Source: Acidimicrobiales bacterium
GTDB lineage: Bacteria > Actinomycetota > Acidimicrobiia > Acidimicrobiales > MedAcidi-G1
Assembly (NCBI GenBank): GCA_014240365.1
Contig: JAAZXC010000009.1
Coordinates: 1-44,596, forward strand
Length of the DNA stretch: 44,596 nucleotides
Direction: 5' to 3'
Position 1 is the stretch's first letter. Each line of letters starts with the position of its first letter. The position numbers were made by a program, and so were the translations under genes. Below the pieces are notes generated by a model that was given only the letters and a program-made list of their open reading frames with translations, had not been told where the DNA came from and made no database searches. Positions 17,141 through 25,634 of the stretch are shown in pieces.

Positions 17141-19040
17141 ACCCCGGGCCAACCCGATGGGTGGCAACCCGTTCGCCACCAGGGCTGATGCCCAGCAGGC
17201 CGTTCGCGACCTTGTCGACCCGATCATTCCCCACATGTCCCCCGGTGGAGCCAGGGTTCGTCTGGGGAGCGGCGCAGCATTGTTCCCCCGGCGCGTGGCC
17301 GAGCTGGAGGGATATGCCCGACCGCTCTACGGGATCGTGCCCCTGGTGGCAGGCGGCGGGCAGTTCGCCCACTGGGACCGGTGGTGTGACGGCCTGGCCG
17401 CCGGCACCGACCCCGGGAACCCCGAGTACTGGGGTCCGTGTGCAGGTGACACCGACCAGCGGATGGTCGAGATGGCGGCCATCGGCTTTGCCATGGCTTT
17501 CACTCCCGGCCACATCTGGGAGCCCCTGGACGAGGGGGCGAAGGAACGAGTGCTGGCGTGGTTGGACGGAATCGACGAGTTCGAGCCGGGAGCCAACAAC
17601 TGGCAGTTCTTCCGGCTGCTGGTGCACATGGGTCGCCAGCGGGTGGGGGCACCCGGTGAGGGAGCCGCGGCGCAGCGTTCGATCGAAAGGATCGAGGAGT
17701 ACCACGTTGAGGACGGGTGGTATCAGGACGGCCGATTGGGAACGGTCGACTGGTACCTACCGTTCGCCTTCCACACGTACGGCCTAATCCTGGCCGCCTC
17801 CGGCCTGGGCGACAGGGAGGCAGCCGCCCGCTATGTGGAACGGGCCACGGCATTCGGGCCGGAGTTCCGTCACTGGTTCGGTCCAGACGGCGCGGCGATT
17901 CCGTACGGGCGGAGCATGACCTACAGGTTCGCCCAGTCCAGCCTCTGGGGGGCCTTCGCCCTTGCCGACGTCGAGGGCGTGCCATGGGACGAAGCCCGTG
18001 GCCACTGGGCCAGGCACCAGCGCTGGTGGGCGGATCGGCCAATCTCGGATCGGGACGGAGTCCTCAGCATCGGGTACGGCTATGACAACCGGCGTCTGGC
18101 CGAGGGATACAACTCGCCCGGTTCGCCCTACTGGGCGATGAAGGCCTTCACCTCCCTGGCGGCTCCTGAGGACCATCCTTTCTGGACCGGCGAGGAGGCG
18201 GCCCACGCCGAGGTGTACCTGCCGGTGGCACAACCGGTGGCTGGATGGGTGCTGGACCGGGATGGCACCCACGCCATGGCTCTCTCCGGGAGGCGCTCAC
18301 CGCCGGTCCGGTTCCTGGAGCAGACGACGGCCAAGTACGAGAAGTTCGCCTATTCCTCGCGCTACGGATTCAGTGGCGAGGTCGAGTTCCACTACGGCGA
18401 TGCCCTGACCGATTCCACGCTGCTCCTCCGGGACGGAACCGAGCGTCGTACCCGGTCGTCGGTGGAGGACGCCTTCATCGAACACGGTCCCGACGGGCCG
18501 ATGCTCTGGTCCCGTTGGAGGCCGTGGCCTGATGTGGTGGTCGACACCGTGCTGGCCGGTGGTGCGCCATGGCACCACAGGGTGCACCTTGTGCGCACCG
18601 GCCGTGAGCTGATGGCCATCGAAACCGGGTTCGCCCTGGCGGTGGACTCCATGCGCATATCCGAGGGGCCGCTCGCTCCGGAGGTGCGAAGGGGGGACGG
18701 CGTGGCCGTGGTCCGCACCGCCACGGACCTGAGCGGCATGGTCGATGGCGACGGGGACAGGTCCGGCGAGGTGCGACCACTGCCGCCCAATGCCGGAATG
18801 GTCGATTCCCAGGGAGCGGTCCCTGTGCTCCGCTGTCTCCTCCAGTCGGGTGAACACATCCTGGCCTGTTCGGTGGTGGCGACCTCCGAGGTGGATGGGA
18901 TCGAGGTCGACCTGGCACCGACCATTCCCCGGAGTGCCTACGACCTGCTGGAACGCGAGCGTGGACGGGTGACCGAACCCAACGAGCCGCTGGACGTCGA
19001 GGCGGTCATGCGCCTCCGGTTCACCGGCCGGAACGAATGA
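17133..19040 (+). CDS. DUF2264 domain protein
   Basis: The N-terminal part (NPFATRADAQQAVRDLVDPI, then RLGSGAALFPRRVAELEGYARPL) is the hallmark of DUF2264, a family of largely uncharacterised proteins related in fold to helical-toroid glycoside-processing enzymes; the fold statement is from memory. The protein has 635 residues: an alpha-helical domain to about residue 370 rich in Trp and Tyr (NNWQFFRLLVHMG, VEDGWYQDG, YGRSMTYRFAQS), then a beta-rich C-terminal domain. No signal peptide is visible, so it probably works in the cytosol. The ATG at 17133 overlaps the previous stop by eight bases and has GGAG upstream. A role in hydrolysing or eliminating sugar-acid oligomers is a guess from family context. 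Confidence 0.88.
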   Translation: MPEPRANPMGGNPFATRADAQQAVRDLVDPIIPHMSPGGARVRLGSGAALFPRRVAELEGYARPLYGIVPLVAGGGQFAHWDRWCDGLAAGTDPGNPEYWGPCAGDTDQRMVEMAAIGFAMAFTPGHIWEPLDEGAKERVLAWLDGIDEFEPGANNWQFFRLLVHMGRQRVGAPGEGAAAQRSIERIEEYHVEDGWYQDGRLGTVDWYLPFAFHTYGLILAASGLGDREAAARYVERATAFGPEFRHWFGPDGAAIPYGRSMTYRFAQSSLWGAFALADVEGVPWDEARGHWARHQRWWADRPISDRDGVLSIGYGYDNRRLAEGYNSPGSPYWAMKAFTSLAAPEDHPFWTGEEAAHAEVYLPVAQPVAGWVLDRDGTHAMALSGRRSPPVRFLEQTTAKYEKFAYSSRYGFSGEVEFHYGDALTDSTLLLRDGTERRTRSSVEDAFIEHGPDGPMLWSRWRPWPDVVVDTVLAGGAPWHHRVHLVRTGRELMAIETGFALAVDSMRISEGPLAPEVRRGDGVAVVRTATDLSGMVDGDGDRSGEVRPLPPNAGMVDSQGAVPVLRCLLQSGEHILACSVVATSEVDGIEVDLAPTIPRSAYDLLERERGRVTEPNEPLDVEAVMRLRFTGRNE

Positions 19041-19990
19041 ATGGCGAAATCGGCGACCCGCCGATCCCCCCTGTGCGACCGGGTCGCACGATCACCGGGA
19101 TGTCGGCCATTCTGCTGCCCCATACCGATCACGGAGAGGTGGACTGGTCCGGTCTGGCCGCCCACGTCGAACGCACTGCGACAGCAGGGCTTACCCCGGC
19201 CGTGAACATGGACACCGGTTTCGTCCAACTGCTCGATGAGGTCACCAAGGACCGGGTACTGGACGTGGCAGCCGCCCACAGCGACGGGTTCGTGGCGGGC
19301 GCCCACCTGCTCGATCGGACCGGCGACCGGTTTGATCTGGACGGTTACCGCGGACAGATCGATCGCATAGCCACCCGGGGTGGCCTGCCGATCGTCTTTC
19401 CGACCCACGGGTTGGCGGCGCTGGACGGCGACGACTGGGTCGGAGCCCACGCGGCTCTGGCCGAGCAGTGCGATCGCTTCCTGGCCTTCGAGCTGGGGCC
19501 GATGTTCGTTCCCTACGGCCGCATCTACGACCTCGATGCCTACCGGGGCCTTCTTGGGATCGAAGCCTGTGTGGGGGCCAAGCACTCTTCGCTGGACCGT
19601 GTCCCGGAGTGGGAGAGGTTGGCGGCACGTGACGAGGCCAGGCCGGACTTCATGGTGCTGACCGGAAACGACCTGGCAATTGACATGGTCATCTACGGCT
19701 CGGACTACCTGTTGGGGCTGAGCACTTTCGCACCCGACAGGTTTGCCGACCGGGACCGCATGTGGGCCACCGGCGACCCGGGATTCACCGGGCTGAACGA
19801 CCTGTTGCAGGAGTTGGGCGACTTCACGTTCCGGGATCCCGTTCCCGCCTACCGCCACGATGCGGCGTTGTTCCTGGAACTTCTGGGCTGGATTGGTTCC
19901 AGCCGGCTCCCCGATGGCGTTCCCCTACGCCCGGATGAAGACGTCGACGTGCTTCGAGACATCGCAGAGCGGCTGGGAGTGCTGGCGTGA
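19037..19990 (+). CDS. Dihydrodipicolinate synthase (DapA/N-acetylneuraminate lyase) family protein
   Basis: This 317-residue class I aldolase-type TIM barrel has the Schiff-base Lys182 in [12 protein letters not shown] and an upstream Tyr in [10 protein letters not shown] where the family has its catalytic Tyr. Members are lyases or dehydratases that make or use pyruvate-like keto acids. It is too divergent to be the lysine-biosynthesis DapA: the early Thr-Thr pair is not obvious, and [11 protein letters not shown] replaces the usual GTTGE segment. ATGA overlap with the DUF2264 gene. In this operon it would cleave or dehydrate a keto-sugar-acid intermediate; that is inference. Confidence 0.85.
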   Translation: MNGEIGDPPIPPVRPGRTITGMSAILLPHTDHGEVDWSGLAAHVERTATAGLTPAVNMDTGFVQLLDEVTKDRVLDVAAAHSDGFVAGAHLLDRTGDRFDLDGYRGQIDRIATRGGLPIVFPTHGLAALDGDDWVGAHAALAEQCDRFLAFELGPMFVPYGRIYDLDAYRGLLGIEACVGAKHSSLDRVPEWERLAARDEARPDFMVLTGNDLAIDMVIYGSDYLLGLSTFAPDRFADRDRMWATGDPGFTGLNDLLQELGDFTFRDPVPAYRHDAALFLELLGWIGSSRLPDGVPLRPDEDVDVLRDIAERLGVLA

Positions 19991-21456
19991 CGGACCGCGC
20001 AGCCATAGTCCAGGTGCGGAAACTGGCTGATGCCGAGTCATTTCGGTCCCATCTGGAGGGACTGGATCTGGACCTCAGCTTCGATTCCGACCTGGTCACG
20101 GGTGCGGACGCTCCCCTGGCTGCTGCGCTCAAGGTGAGGCTGTCCCCCCGGGTGACGCGTACGATCGGCAACCGCTTCGCAGTGCTGCCCATGGAGGGCT
20201 GGGATGCCACCAATGACGGCCGACCGACGGAACTCGTCGCCCGTCGTTGGGAACGGTTCGGCAGCAGCGGGGCCAAGCTGGTCTGGGGCGGTGAGGCGGT
20301 GGCGGTCCGGCCCGATGGTCGAGCCAATCCCAATCAGCTCTGCATCGGTCCTGAGAGTGAGTCGGACCTTGCCGGTCTCCGGTCCCGGCTGGTCGCCTCC
20401 CACTCCGATCGGTTCGGACGCACCGACGACCTTCTCGTGGGACTGCAGCTCACCCACTCAGGTAGGTGGTCGCGGCCCACCGGCAGCCCGGTTCCGCGTG
20501 TCGGGTACCGGCACCCGCTCCTTGACCGCCGGGTTCCGGTGACCGACACCTCGGTCCTGTCCGACGATGAGCTGGATGACCTGTCGAAGAGCTTCGTGGA
20601 AGCCGCTGAGGTGGCCGCGGACGCTGGGTTCGACTTTGTGGATGTGAAGGCCTGCCACGGCTACCTCCTCCACGAGATGCTCAGTGGCGTGGATCGGCCC
20701 GGCGCCTACGGGGGCGGGCTGGAAGGTCGGAGCCGCCTGCAGATCAGAACGCTGGAGGCCATCAGGACCCGACTGCCGGATCTCGGTCTCGGGGTGCGCT
20801 TGAGCCTCTACGACCTGGTTCCGTTCATTGCCGGACCCGATGGCGTTGGCGAGCCGGAGTCGACGGAGGGGTACCGCCACGCCTTCGGCGGTGACGGCAC
20901 AGGAGTGGGTATCGACCTTGGGGAGCCCGATCGCCTCCTGACCCTGTTGGGCGAGGTGGGCGTGTCGATGGTGTGCACCACGGCCGGGAGCCCCTACCAC
21001 TGTCCACATGCCCAGAGGCCCGCATACTTCCCGCCATCGGATGGATACCTGCCACCTCAGGACCCACTGTTCGACGTGGTCCGCCTACTGGATGCCACCG
21101 CCGGACTGAAGGCCGGTCACCCGGACCTGGTGTTCGTCGGGTCGGGCTACTCGTACCTCCAGGAGTGGCTGCCGAACGTGGCGCAGGCTGATGTACGGGC
21201 GGGGAGGGTCGATGCTGTGGGCATCGGGAGGATGGTGCTCAGCTACCACGACCTTCCCGCCGACATCGTCGAGGGCCGCGGGCTGGATCGGCGACGGATC
21301 TGTCGCACGTTCAGCGACTGCACGACGGCTCCCCGCAACGGTCTGGTCTCGGGCTGCTACCCCCTCGATGCCCACTACAAGGAGATGCCGGCGAGGGTGG
21401 AGTTGACGCGGGTGAAGCGGGCGGCCGAGCAGGCCCGGGGCGGCCGTCGCGCCTGA
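19987..21456 (+). CDS. NADH:flavin oxidoreductase (Old Yellow Enzyme) family protein
   Basis: This FMN-type TIM-barrel reductase has 489 residues. Family patterns are [31 protein letters not shown] and, near the C-terminal phosphate-binding region, [12 protein letters not shown] and VDAVGIGRM. The tail [22 protein letters not shown] has cysteines spaced C-x5-C-x11-C. This resembles the 4Fe-4S site of 2,4-dienoyl-CoA-reductase-like members (C-x2-C-x3-C-x11-C) but lacks one Cys, so the cluster may be lost or unusual. GTGA overlap with the preceding gene. As the last gene of the five-gene operon it probably reduces an activated C=C bond of a pathway intermediate. Confidence 0.87.
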   Translation: MTDRAAIVQVRKLADAESFRSHLEGLDLDLSFDSDLVTGADAPLAAALKVRLSPRVTRTIGNRFAVLPMEGWDATNDGRPTELVARRWERFGSSGAKLVWGGEAVAVRPDGRANPNQLCIGPESESDLAGLRSRLVASHSDRFGRTDDLLVGLQLTHSGRWSRPTGSPVPRVGYRHPLLDRRVPVTDTSVLSDDELDDLSKSFVEAAEVAADAGFDFVDVKACHGYLLHEMLSGVDRPGAYGGGLEGRSRLQIRTLEAIRTRLPDLGLGVRLSLYDLVPFIAGPDGVGEPESTEGYRHAFGGDGTGVGIDLGEPDRLLTLLGEVGVSMVCTTAGSPYHCPHAQRPAYFPPSDGYLPPQDPLFDVVRLLDATAGLKAGHPDLVFVGSGYSYLQEWLPNVAQADVRAGRVDAVGIGRMVLSYHDLPADIVEGRGLDRRRICRTFSDCTTAPRNGLVSGCYPLDAHYKEMPARVELTRVKRAAEQARGGRRA

Positions 21457-21477
21457 CGTGGTCCGGACCGGGAGGAG

Positions 21478-21551
21478 TGGAGCGGGTGACGAGAATCGAA
21501 CTCGCGTCATCAGCTTGGGAAGCTGGGGTTCTGCCATTGAACTACACCCGC
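21478..21551 (-). tRNA. tRNA-Gly(CCC)
   Basis: Read on the minus strand from 21551, the sequence folds as a full cloverleaf: acceptor GCGGGTG/CACCCGC, D stem GTTC/GAAC, anticodon loop TTCCCAA (anticodon CCC, reading GGG), variable TGAC, T stem GCGAG/CTCGT around TTCGATT, discriminator T and an encoded CCA (21480-21478). The first pair of the anticodon stem is a C-A mismatch. It stands alone and is read towards the plus-strand operon that ends at 21456. Confidence 0.95.
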
Positions 21552-21624
21552 GGGAGCCGTCAGCGTAGCGATCAGGGTGGCCTCATCGCCGTTGGGAGGC
21601 TGGTCGTTCCGACCAGGTGGGTGC

Positions 21625-22578
21625 TCAGGCCAGCTCTGCGATGTGGGCCACCGCATCGCCGCGGTTCACCAGCGGTGACCGGGTGCAGCCGATCACCATG
21701 CCGTCCCGCGGTGCCCTCACGGTGGCCACGCTGTTCCCGAAGGCATCGTCGATGCTGCCCAGCACCTGCCGCCGCTCAACCCTGTCGCCCAGTCCGACCG
21801 CCAGATGGAGGATCCCGCTTCGCCCAGCCCTGACCCAGGTGGTGGATCGGGAGGCCAACGACGGGTCGTCGGGTCCGATCGGACCGTCGATGACCCCGGT
21901 GGCACCCAGGACCCGTCGCACCCCGGCCACCCCGCTGTCGATGGCATCCTCGTCGAAGCGCAGTGCTTCTCCAGCCTCGTAGAGCAGCACGGTGGCCCCT
22001 CGTCGGGTAGCGGCCTGGCGCAGCGTGCCCGCCCGGTTCCGGGCGTGGACCATGAGAGGCGCTCCGAAGGCCTCGGCCAGTCGCCGGGTCTCGGGGTCAT
22101 CCAGGTCGGCTCGGATCTGGGGCAGGTTCGTGCGGTTGTCCGTGCCGGTGTGGAGGTCGATGCCCACGCTGGAGCGGTCCACGATTTCGGTCATGAACAG
22201 GTTGGCGATCTGGGCGGCCAGCGAGCCGGCGGCCGAACCTGGGAACGACCTGTTCAGATCCCGCCGGTCGGGTAGGAGACGATCGCCACCGACGAAGCCC
22301 CAGACGTTCACCACCGGTACGGCCAGCACCGTGCCGTGCACCTCCAGCGGGTCCAGGTCCCGGAGGACCCGGGTGATGATCTCCACGCCGGCGATCTCGT
22401 CGCCATGGATGGCGGCGTTCAACCACACGGTCGGACCCGGTGTGGAGCCGTGGACCACCCGTACCGGAAGCGCCATGGCGGTCCCGGTCACGAGGCGTCC
22501 GATGGGCAACTCGAAGCCGTCGATGCAGCCCGGCTGGACCTCGTGGCCGCCGACGACGATCGGGCCGTGCTCAGCCAT
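21625..22578 (-). CDS. M14-family deacylase, succinylglutamate desuccinylase/aspartoacylase-like
   Basis: This 317-residue zinc hydrolase has the metal motif in AAIHGDEIAG (His, Glu) and the third ligand in GIDLHTG, followed by a C-terminal beta domain (LHLAVGLGDRV, RAPRDGMVIG) typical of the AstE/aspartoacylase branch of M14 peptidases. The ATG at 22578 overlaps the stop of the preceding protease gene by eight bases. These hydrolases cleave N-acyl or amino-acid side groups. The neighbouring RimK-like ligase and retropepsin-like protease suggest it trims an amino-acid tag, for example glutamates, from a protein or small molecule; this is inference. Confidence 0.87.
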   Translation of the reverse strand: MAEHGPIVVGGHEVQPGCIDGFELPIGRLVTGTAMALPVRVVHGSTPGPTVWLNAAIHGDEIAGVEIITRVLRDLDPLEVHGTVLAVPVVNVWGFVGGDRLLPDRRDLNRSFPGSAAGSLAAQIANLFMTEIVDRSSVGIDLHTGTDNRTNLPQIRADLDDPETRRLAEAFGAPLMVHARNRAGTLRQAATRRGATVLLYEAGEALRFDEDAIDSGVAGVRRVLGATGVIDGPIGPDDPSLASRSTTWVRAGRSGILHLAVGLGDRVERRQVLGSIDDAFGNSVATVRAPRDGMVIGCTRSPLVNRGDAVAHIAELA

Positions 22579-23182
22579 TGGTCGCTCCACCGCCCGTATC
22601 CCCGACCAGCCCGTCTTCGTCCGGTCCAACCACATCGCGGGACCTGTTCGCCTGCTTGAGGGATTTCGGCGGTTGGCCGAGGAGGTAGGACTTGCCTGTA
22701 TCGACCAGAAAGCGTCGTCGCAGGGCCTGGCGGCCCAGCAGCATCCGGAAGCCCATCTGGTCGCGTCGCGTCAGGGTGAACTCCACGTCGACGATCTGGG
22801 AACCGATTCGTACCGGGAGCACGACGACCGGCCTCCGCTCGGTGGTCCCACTCGACGAGCGCACCTGGCGCCGGTCCAGCACGCGGGCTTCAACCTGCAC
22901 GGCAGCTGCAGTCGATCGCTGCCACGGGTAGATGTGGAACCTCACCCATTCACGGTTCTCCACTTCGAAGGTGTGGAGACCGGCGGCATGCAGCGATGAG
23001 GTCCGTGCGCCGGTATCGACCTTCGCCTTCAGCCAGTCGACGCCGTATTCGGGGAGGCCGACCCACTCGCGCCAGCCGAGGGTGGGTTGGGACCGCGCCG
23101 CCGGCTTCTTCGGGGACGGCTTCCTATCTACCCGGATTCCGGGGTCCACCTCGTCTGCGTCAACGGGCACTGACCTGGTCAC
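22571..23182 (-). CDS. RimK-associated retropepsin-like protease (RimB/COG4067 type)
   Basis: The 203-residue protein carries the aspartic-protease-like segment KAKVDTGARTSSLHA (DTG), then a beta-rich domain with RRPVVVLPVRIG and a second conserved stretch GFRMLLGRQALRRRFLVDTG. Such proteins have been named ATP-dependent zinc proteases, but the DTG motif and fold fit retropepsins. The GTG at 23182 has AGGAAGG with five-base spacing; earlier in-frame starts would run into the divergent rimK gene. It is back to back with rimK and overlaps the M14 hydrolase gene, so all three are likely one functional unit. Confidence 0.82.
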   Translation of the reverse strand: MTRSVPVDADEVDPGIRVDRKPSPKKPAARSQPTLGWREWVGLPEYGVDWLKAKVDTGARTSSLHAAGLHTFEVENREWVRFHIYPWQRSTAAAVQVEARVLDRRQVRSSSGTTERRPVVVLPVRIGSQIVDVEFTLTRRDQMGFRMLLGRQALRRRFLVDTGKSYLLGQPPKSLKQANRSRDVVGPDEDGLVGDTGGGATNG

Positions 23183-23273
23183 GTTCGCCTTCCTACGATG
23201 GTCGCCGGGCACCGGGGACCATACGCCTACATAATGATGCCTCTGACGCAGGCCGGCCGACCCCGGAGTCAAC

Positions 23274-24485
23274 GTGAAGCTAGCGATCCTGTCCCGACAG
23301 CCGAACTCGTACTCGACGGCACGTTTACGCCTTGCGGCCATTGACAGGGGTCACGAGGTCGACGTACTGGACACGCTCAGGTTCGCCATCGACCTGGCCA
23401 GCGACGACCCGAACCTGCAGTACCGGGGCAGGCCCATTGAGGACTACGACGCCGTGATCCCGCGGATCGGAGCATCGATCACCTACTTCGGCACAGCGGT
23501 GGTGCGCCAGTTCGAGCAGATGGACGTCTACACGCCGAACACCGCCAACGGCATTGCCAACTCACGCGACAAGCTGCGTGCCATTCAGATCCTGTCCCGG
23601 CATGAGATCGGCATCCCGGCGACCGCCTTCGCCCGCAACCGCGACGACGTGCTTCCCGCCATCGAACGCGTGGGTGGTGCACCTGTGGTGATCAAATTAC
23701 TCGAGGGGACCCAGGGGATCGGGGTGATCCTGGCTCCGGACACCCGGGTCGCCTCGGCCATCATCGAGACCCTGCAGAGCGCGAAGCAAAACGTGCTCAT
23801 CCAGGCCTTCGTGAAGGAGTCGAAGGGAAGGGACGTGCGGGCGCTGGTGGTCGGGGACCGTGTCGTGGGCGCCATGCGTCGGACGGCGACCGGCGACGAA
23901 TTTCGGTCCAACGTGCACAGGGGTGGCACCGTTGAAGCCGTGGAGCTGGACGAGGAGTACGAGGTCACGGCTGTGAGGGCCGCCCAGATCATGGGCCTTC
24001 GGGTGGCCGGGGTGGACATGCTCGAGGGGAACGACGGGCCGCTGGTGATGGAGGTCAACTCCTCGCCGGGCTTCGAGGGCATCGAGGAGGCCACGGGGCT
24101 TGACATTGCGGGGGCTGTGGTCGACTTCGTCGACGACCAGGTGGCGTTCCCCGAACTCGACGTTCGCCAGCGCCTTTCGGTGAGCACCGGATACGGGGTC
24201 GCTGAGATGCAGGTACGAGACGACGGTGCCTGGGTCGGCCAGACCATCGGCGAGAGCGGCCTACTTGACCGCGACATCTCGGTACTGACCCTCCACCGCG
24301 GCGCCCAGGTCATCCCCAACCCGCGGGTGCAGCGGGTGCTGGAGGCCAACGACCGGCTGCTCTGCTTCGGTCGTCTGGAAGAGATGCGCGACATGATCCC
24401 TACCCGCCGTCGGCGCTCGAGGGTTCGTCCCCTGCCCACCGATCTGGGTTCGGGTCGTCCGATCGACGACGAGACCGAGGCCTGA
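23274..24485 (+). CDS. rimK: RimK-type ATP-grasp ligase with C-terminal TrkA_C domain
   Basis: The first 290 residues are a RimK-like ATP-grasp ligase: MKLAILSRQP start, PRIGASITYFG, the ATP loop LLEGTQGIGVILA and the metal/ATP motif MEVNSSPGFEGIE. RimK adds glutamates to the C-terminus of ribosomal protein S6 in E. coli and can make poly-glutamate. Residues about 300-380 form a TrkA_C/RCK_C-like regulatory domain (MQVRDDGAWVGQTIGESGLL, LHRGAQVIPNPRVQRV), which classical RimK lacks, followed by a basic, disordered tail. GTG start with GGAG upstream. The TrkA_C part usually binds a small ligand, so ligase activity may be under ligand control. Confidence 0.88.
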   Translation: MKLAILSRQPNSYSTARLRLAAIDRGHEVDVLDTLRFAIDLASDDPNLQYRGRPIEDYDAVIPRIGASITYFGTAVVRQFEQMDVYTPNTANGIANSRDKLRAIQILSRHEIGIPATAFARNRDDVLPAIERVGGAPVVIKLLEGTQGIGVILAPDTRVASAIIETLQSAKQNVLIQAFVKESKGRDVRALVVGDRVVGAMRRTATGDEFRSNVHRGGTVEAVELDEEYEVTAVRAAQIMGLRVAGVDMLEGNDGPLVMEVNSSPGFEGIEEATGLDIAGAVVDFVDDQVAFPELDVRQRLSVSTGYGVAEMQVRDDGAWVGQTIGESGLLDRDISVLTLHRGAQVIPNPRVQRVLEANDRLLCFGRLEEMRDMIPTRRRRSRVRPLPTDLGSGRPIDDETEA

Positions 24486-24548
24486 CCTCCGGCAGGGGCC
24501 GGGACCTGCGAGAGGTCTAGGTTCACAGGAAGCCGAAGGGATAACACC

Positions 24549-25025
24549 ATGGCCGAAGCCCACCGACCCATACGCACCGATGTCGTCCCTGAGATATGCG
24601 TCGACGGTGCCGCTACCGCGCTCGACTTCTATGTGGACGCTTTCGGAGCCGAGGAGCTGTTACGCCATGAGGCACCGGACGGCCGGATCATCCACGGTGA
24701 GATCTCCTTCGACGGCTTCGTGGTCTTCGTGGTTGACGACTTCCCCGAGTTGAACAATGGGAAGGGGTCCTCGCCCACGGCTATCGGCGGCACTCCCGTC
24801 ACCCTGCATCGAGACGTGGTCGACGTGGACGCTGCGGTCGATCGGGCGGTGGCTGCCGGAGCAACCCTGGTCTGGGGACCCGAGGACATGTTCTGGGGAG
24901 ACCGGTACGCACGGCTGGCCGACCCGTTCGGGCACCAGTGGTCGCTGGCCACCCCGGGGCCGGGGCCGGACGCAGCGGCCAAGGCTGTGGCCATGGATGG
25001 ATTCCCCCAGGGAGAAGACGGATGA
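24549..25025 (+). CDS. VOC superfamily (glyoxalase/PhnB-like) protein
   Basis: The 158-residue protein has the paired beta-alpha-beta-beta-beta modules of the vicinal oxygen chelate fold: PEICVDGAATALDFYVDAFGAEEL at the first module and the closing DPFGHQWSLAT in the second. This is the PhnB/YdcE-like subgroup rather than classical glyoxalase I. A good ribosome site (GAAGGG) precedes the ATG at 24549. The gene overlaps the next one by ATGA. A role with the PhnZ-like HD protein downstream is possible, but no substrate can be inferred. Confidence 0.82.
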   Translation: MAEAHRPIRTDVVPEICVDGAATALDFYVDAFGAEELLRHEAPDGRIIHGEISFDGFVVFVVDDFPELNNGKGSSPTAIGGTPVTLHRDVVDVDAAVDRAVAAGATLVWGPEDMFWGDRYARLADPFGHQWSLATPGPGPDAAAKAVAMDGFPQGEDG

Positions 25026-25591
25026 CAGACCTACACCAGGCGCCCCGGGCGTCGTTCACCGACATGTCCACCTCCACGAAGGAGGACTGGATGGTCATCA
25101 TGGGCCAGCGGACCGAGTTGGAGCAGGCCCTCCCTGACCGGATCATCGAGCAGTTCGGCCACCTCCGCGACGACTACGGGGGCTTCCCCGTGGATCGCCT
25201 CGAGCACAGCCTGCAGACGGCCACCCGGGCCGAACGCGACGGCCGCGACGACGAGTACGTGTTGTGTGCCCTCGTCCACGACATCGGCGATCCGCTCACG
25301 CCGTACAACCATCCCGACGTGGCCGCCGCGATCCTCAAGCCGTTCGTGTCCGGTGCCAACCACTGGATGGTCGAGCACCACGGCATCTTCCAGGGGTACT
25401 ACTTCTGGCACCACCTCGGCATGGACCGAGACACCCGCGACCTGTTCGACGGACACGAGCACTACGAGCACTGCGCCACGTTCTGTTCTGAGTATGACGC
25501 CCCCGCCTTTGACCCCTCGTACAACTCCAACTCGTTCGAGCACTACCTCCCGTTGATTCAGGAGGTCTTCGGGAGGAACCCCCGGCTCTGA
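25022..25591 (+). CDS. HD-domain protein, PhnZ-like (predicted diiron oxygenase or phosphohydrolase)
   Basis: This is a 189-residue HD protein. Metal ligand candidates are His62 (RLEHSLQTA), His86-Asp87 (VHDIGD), His97 or His114, His119/120 (VEHHGIF) and Asp164. The stretch DYGGFPVDRLEHSLQTA resembles the N-terminal part of PhnZ, the mixed-valence diiron oxygenase that cleaves 2-amino-1-hydroxyethylphosphonate, including a Tyr ten residues before the first His. The Glu three residues after that Tyr in PhnZ is Phe here. I therefore favour an oxygenase-like member with a different substrate, but a phosphohydrolase cannot be excluded. ATGA overlap with the VOC gene. Confidence 0.78.
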   Translation: MTDLHQAPRASFTDMSTSTKEDWMVIMGQRTELEQALPDRIIEQFGHLRDDYGGFPVDRLEHSLQTATRAERDGRDDEYVLCALVHDIGDPLTPYNHPDVAAAILKPFVSGANHWMVEHHGIFQGYYFWHHLGMDRDTRDLFDGHEHYEHCATFCSEYDAPAFDPSYNSNSFEHYLPLIQEVFGRNPRL

Positions 25592-25634
25592 GGCCGGCGG
25601 GCCGACACCCCAGCGTGGCTAGCATCGACGCCGC

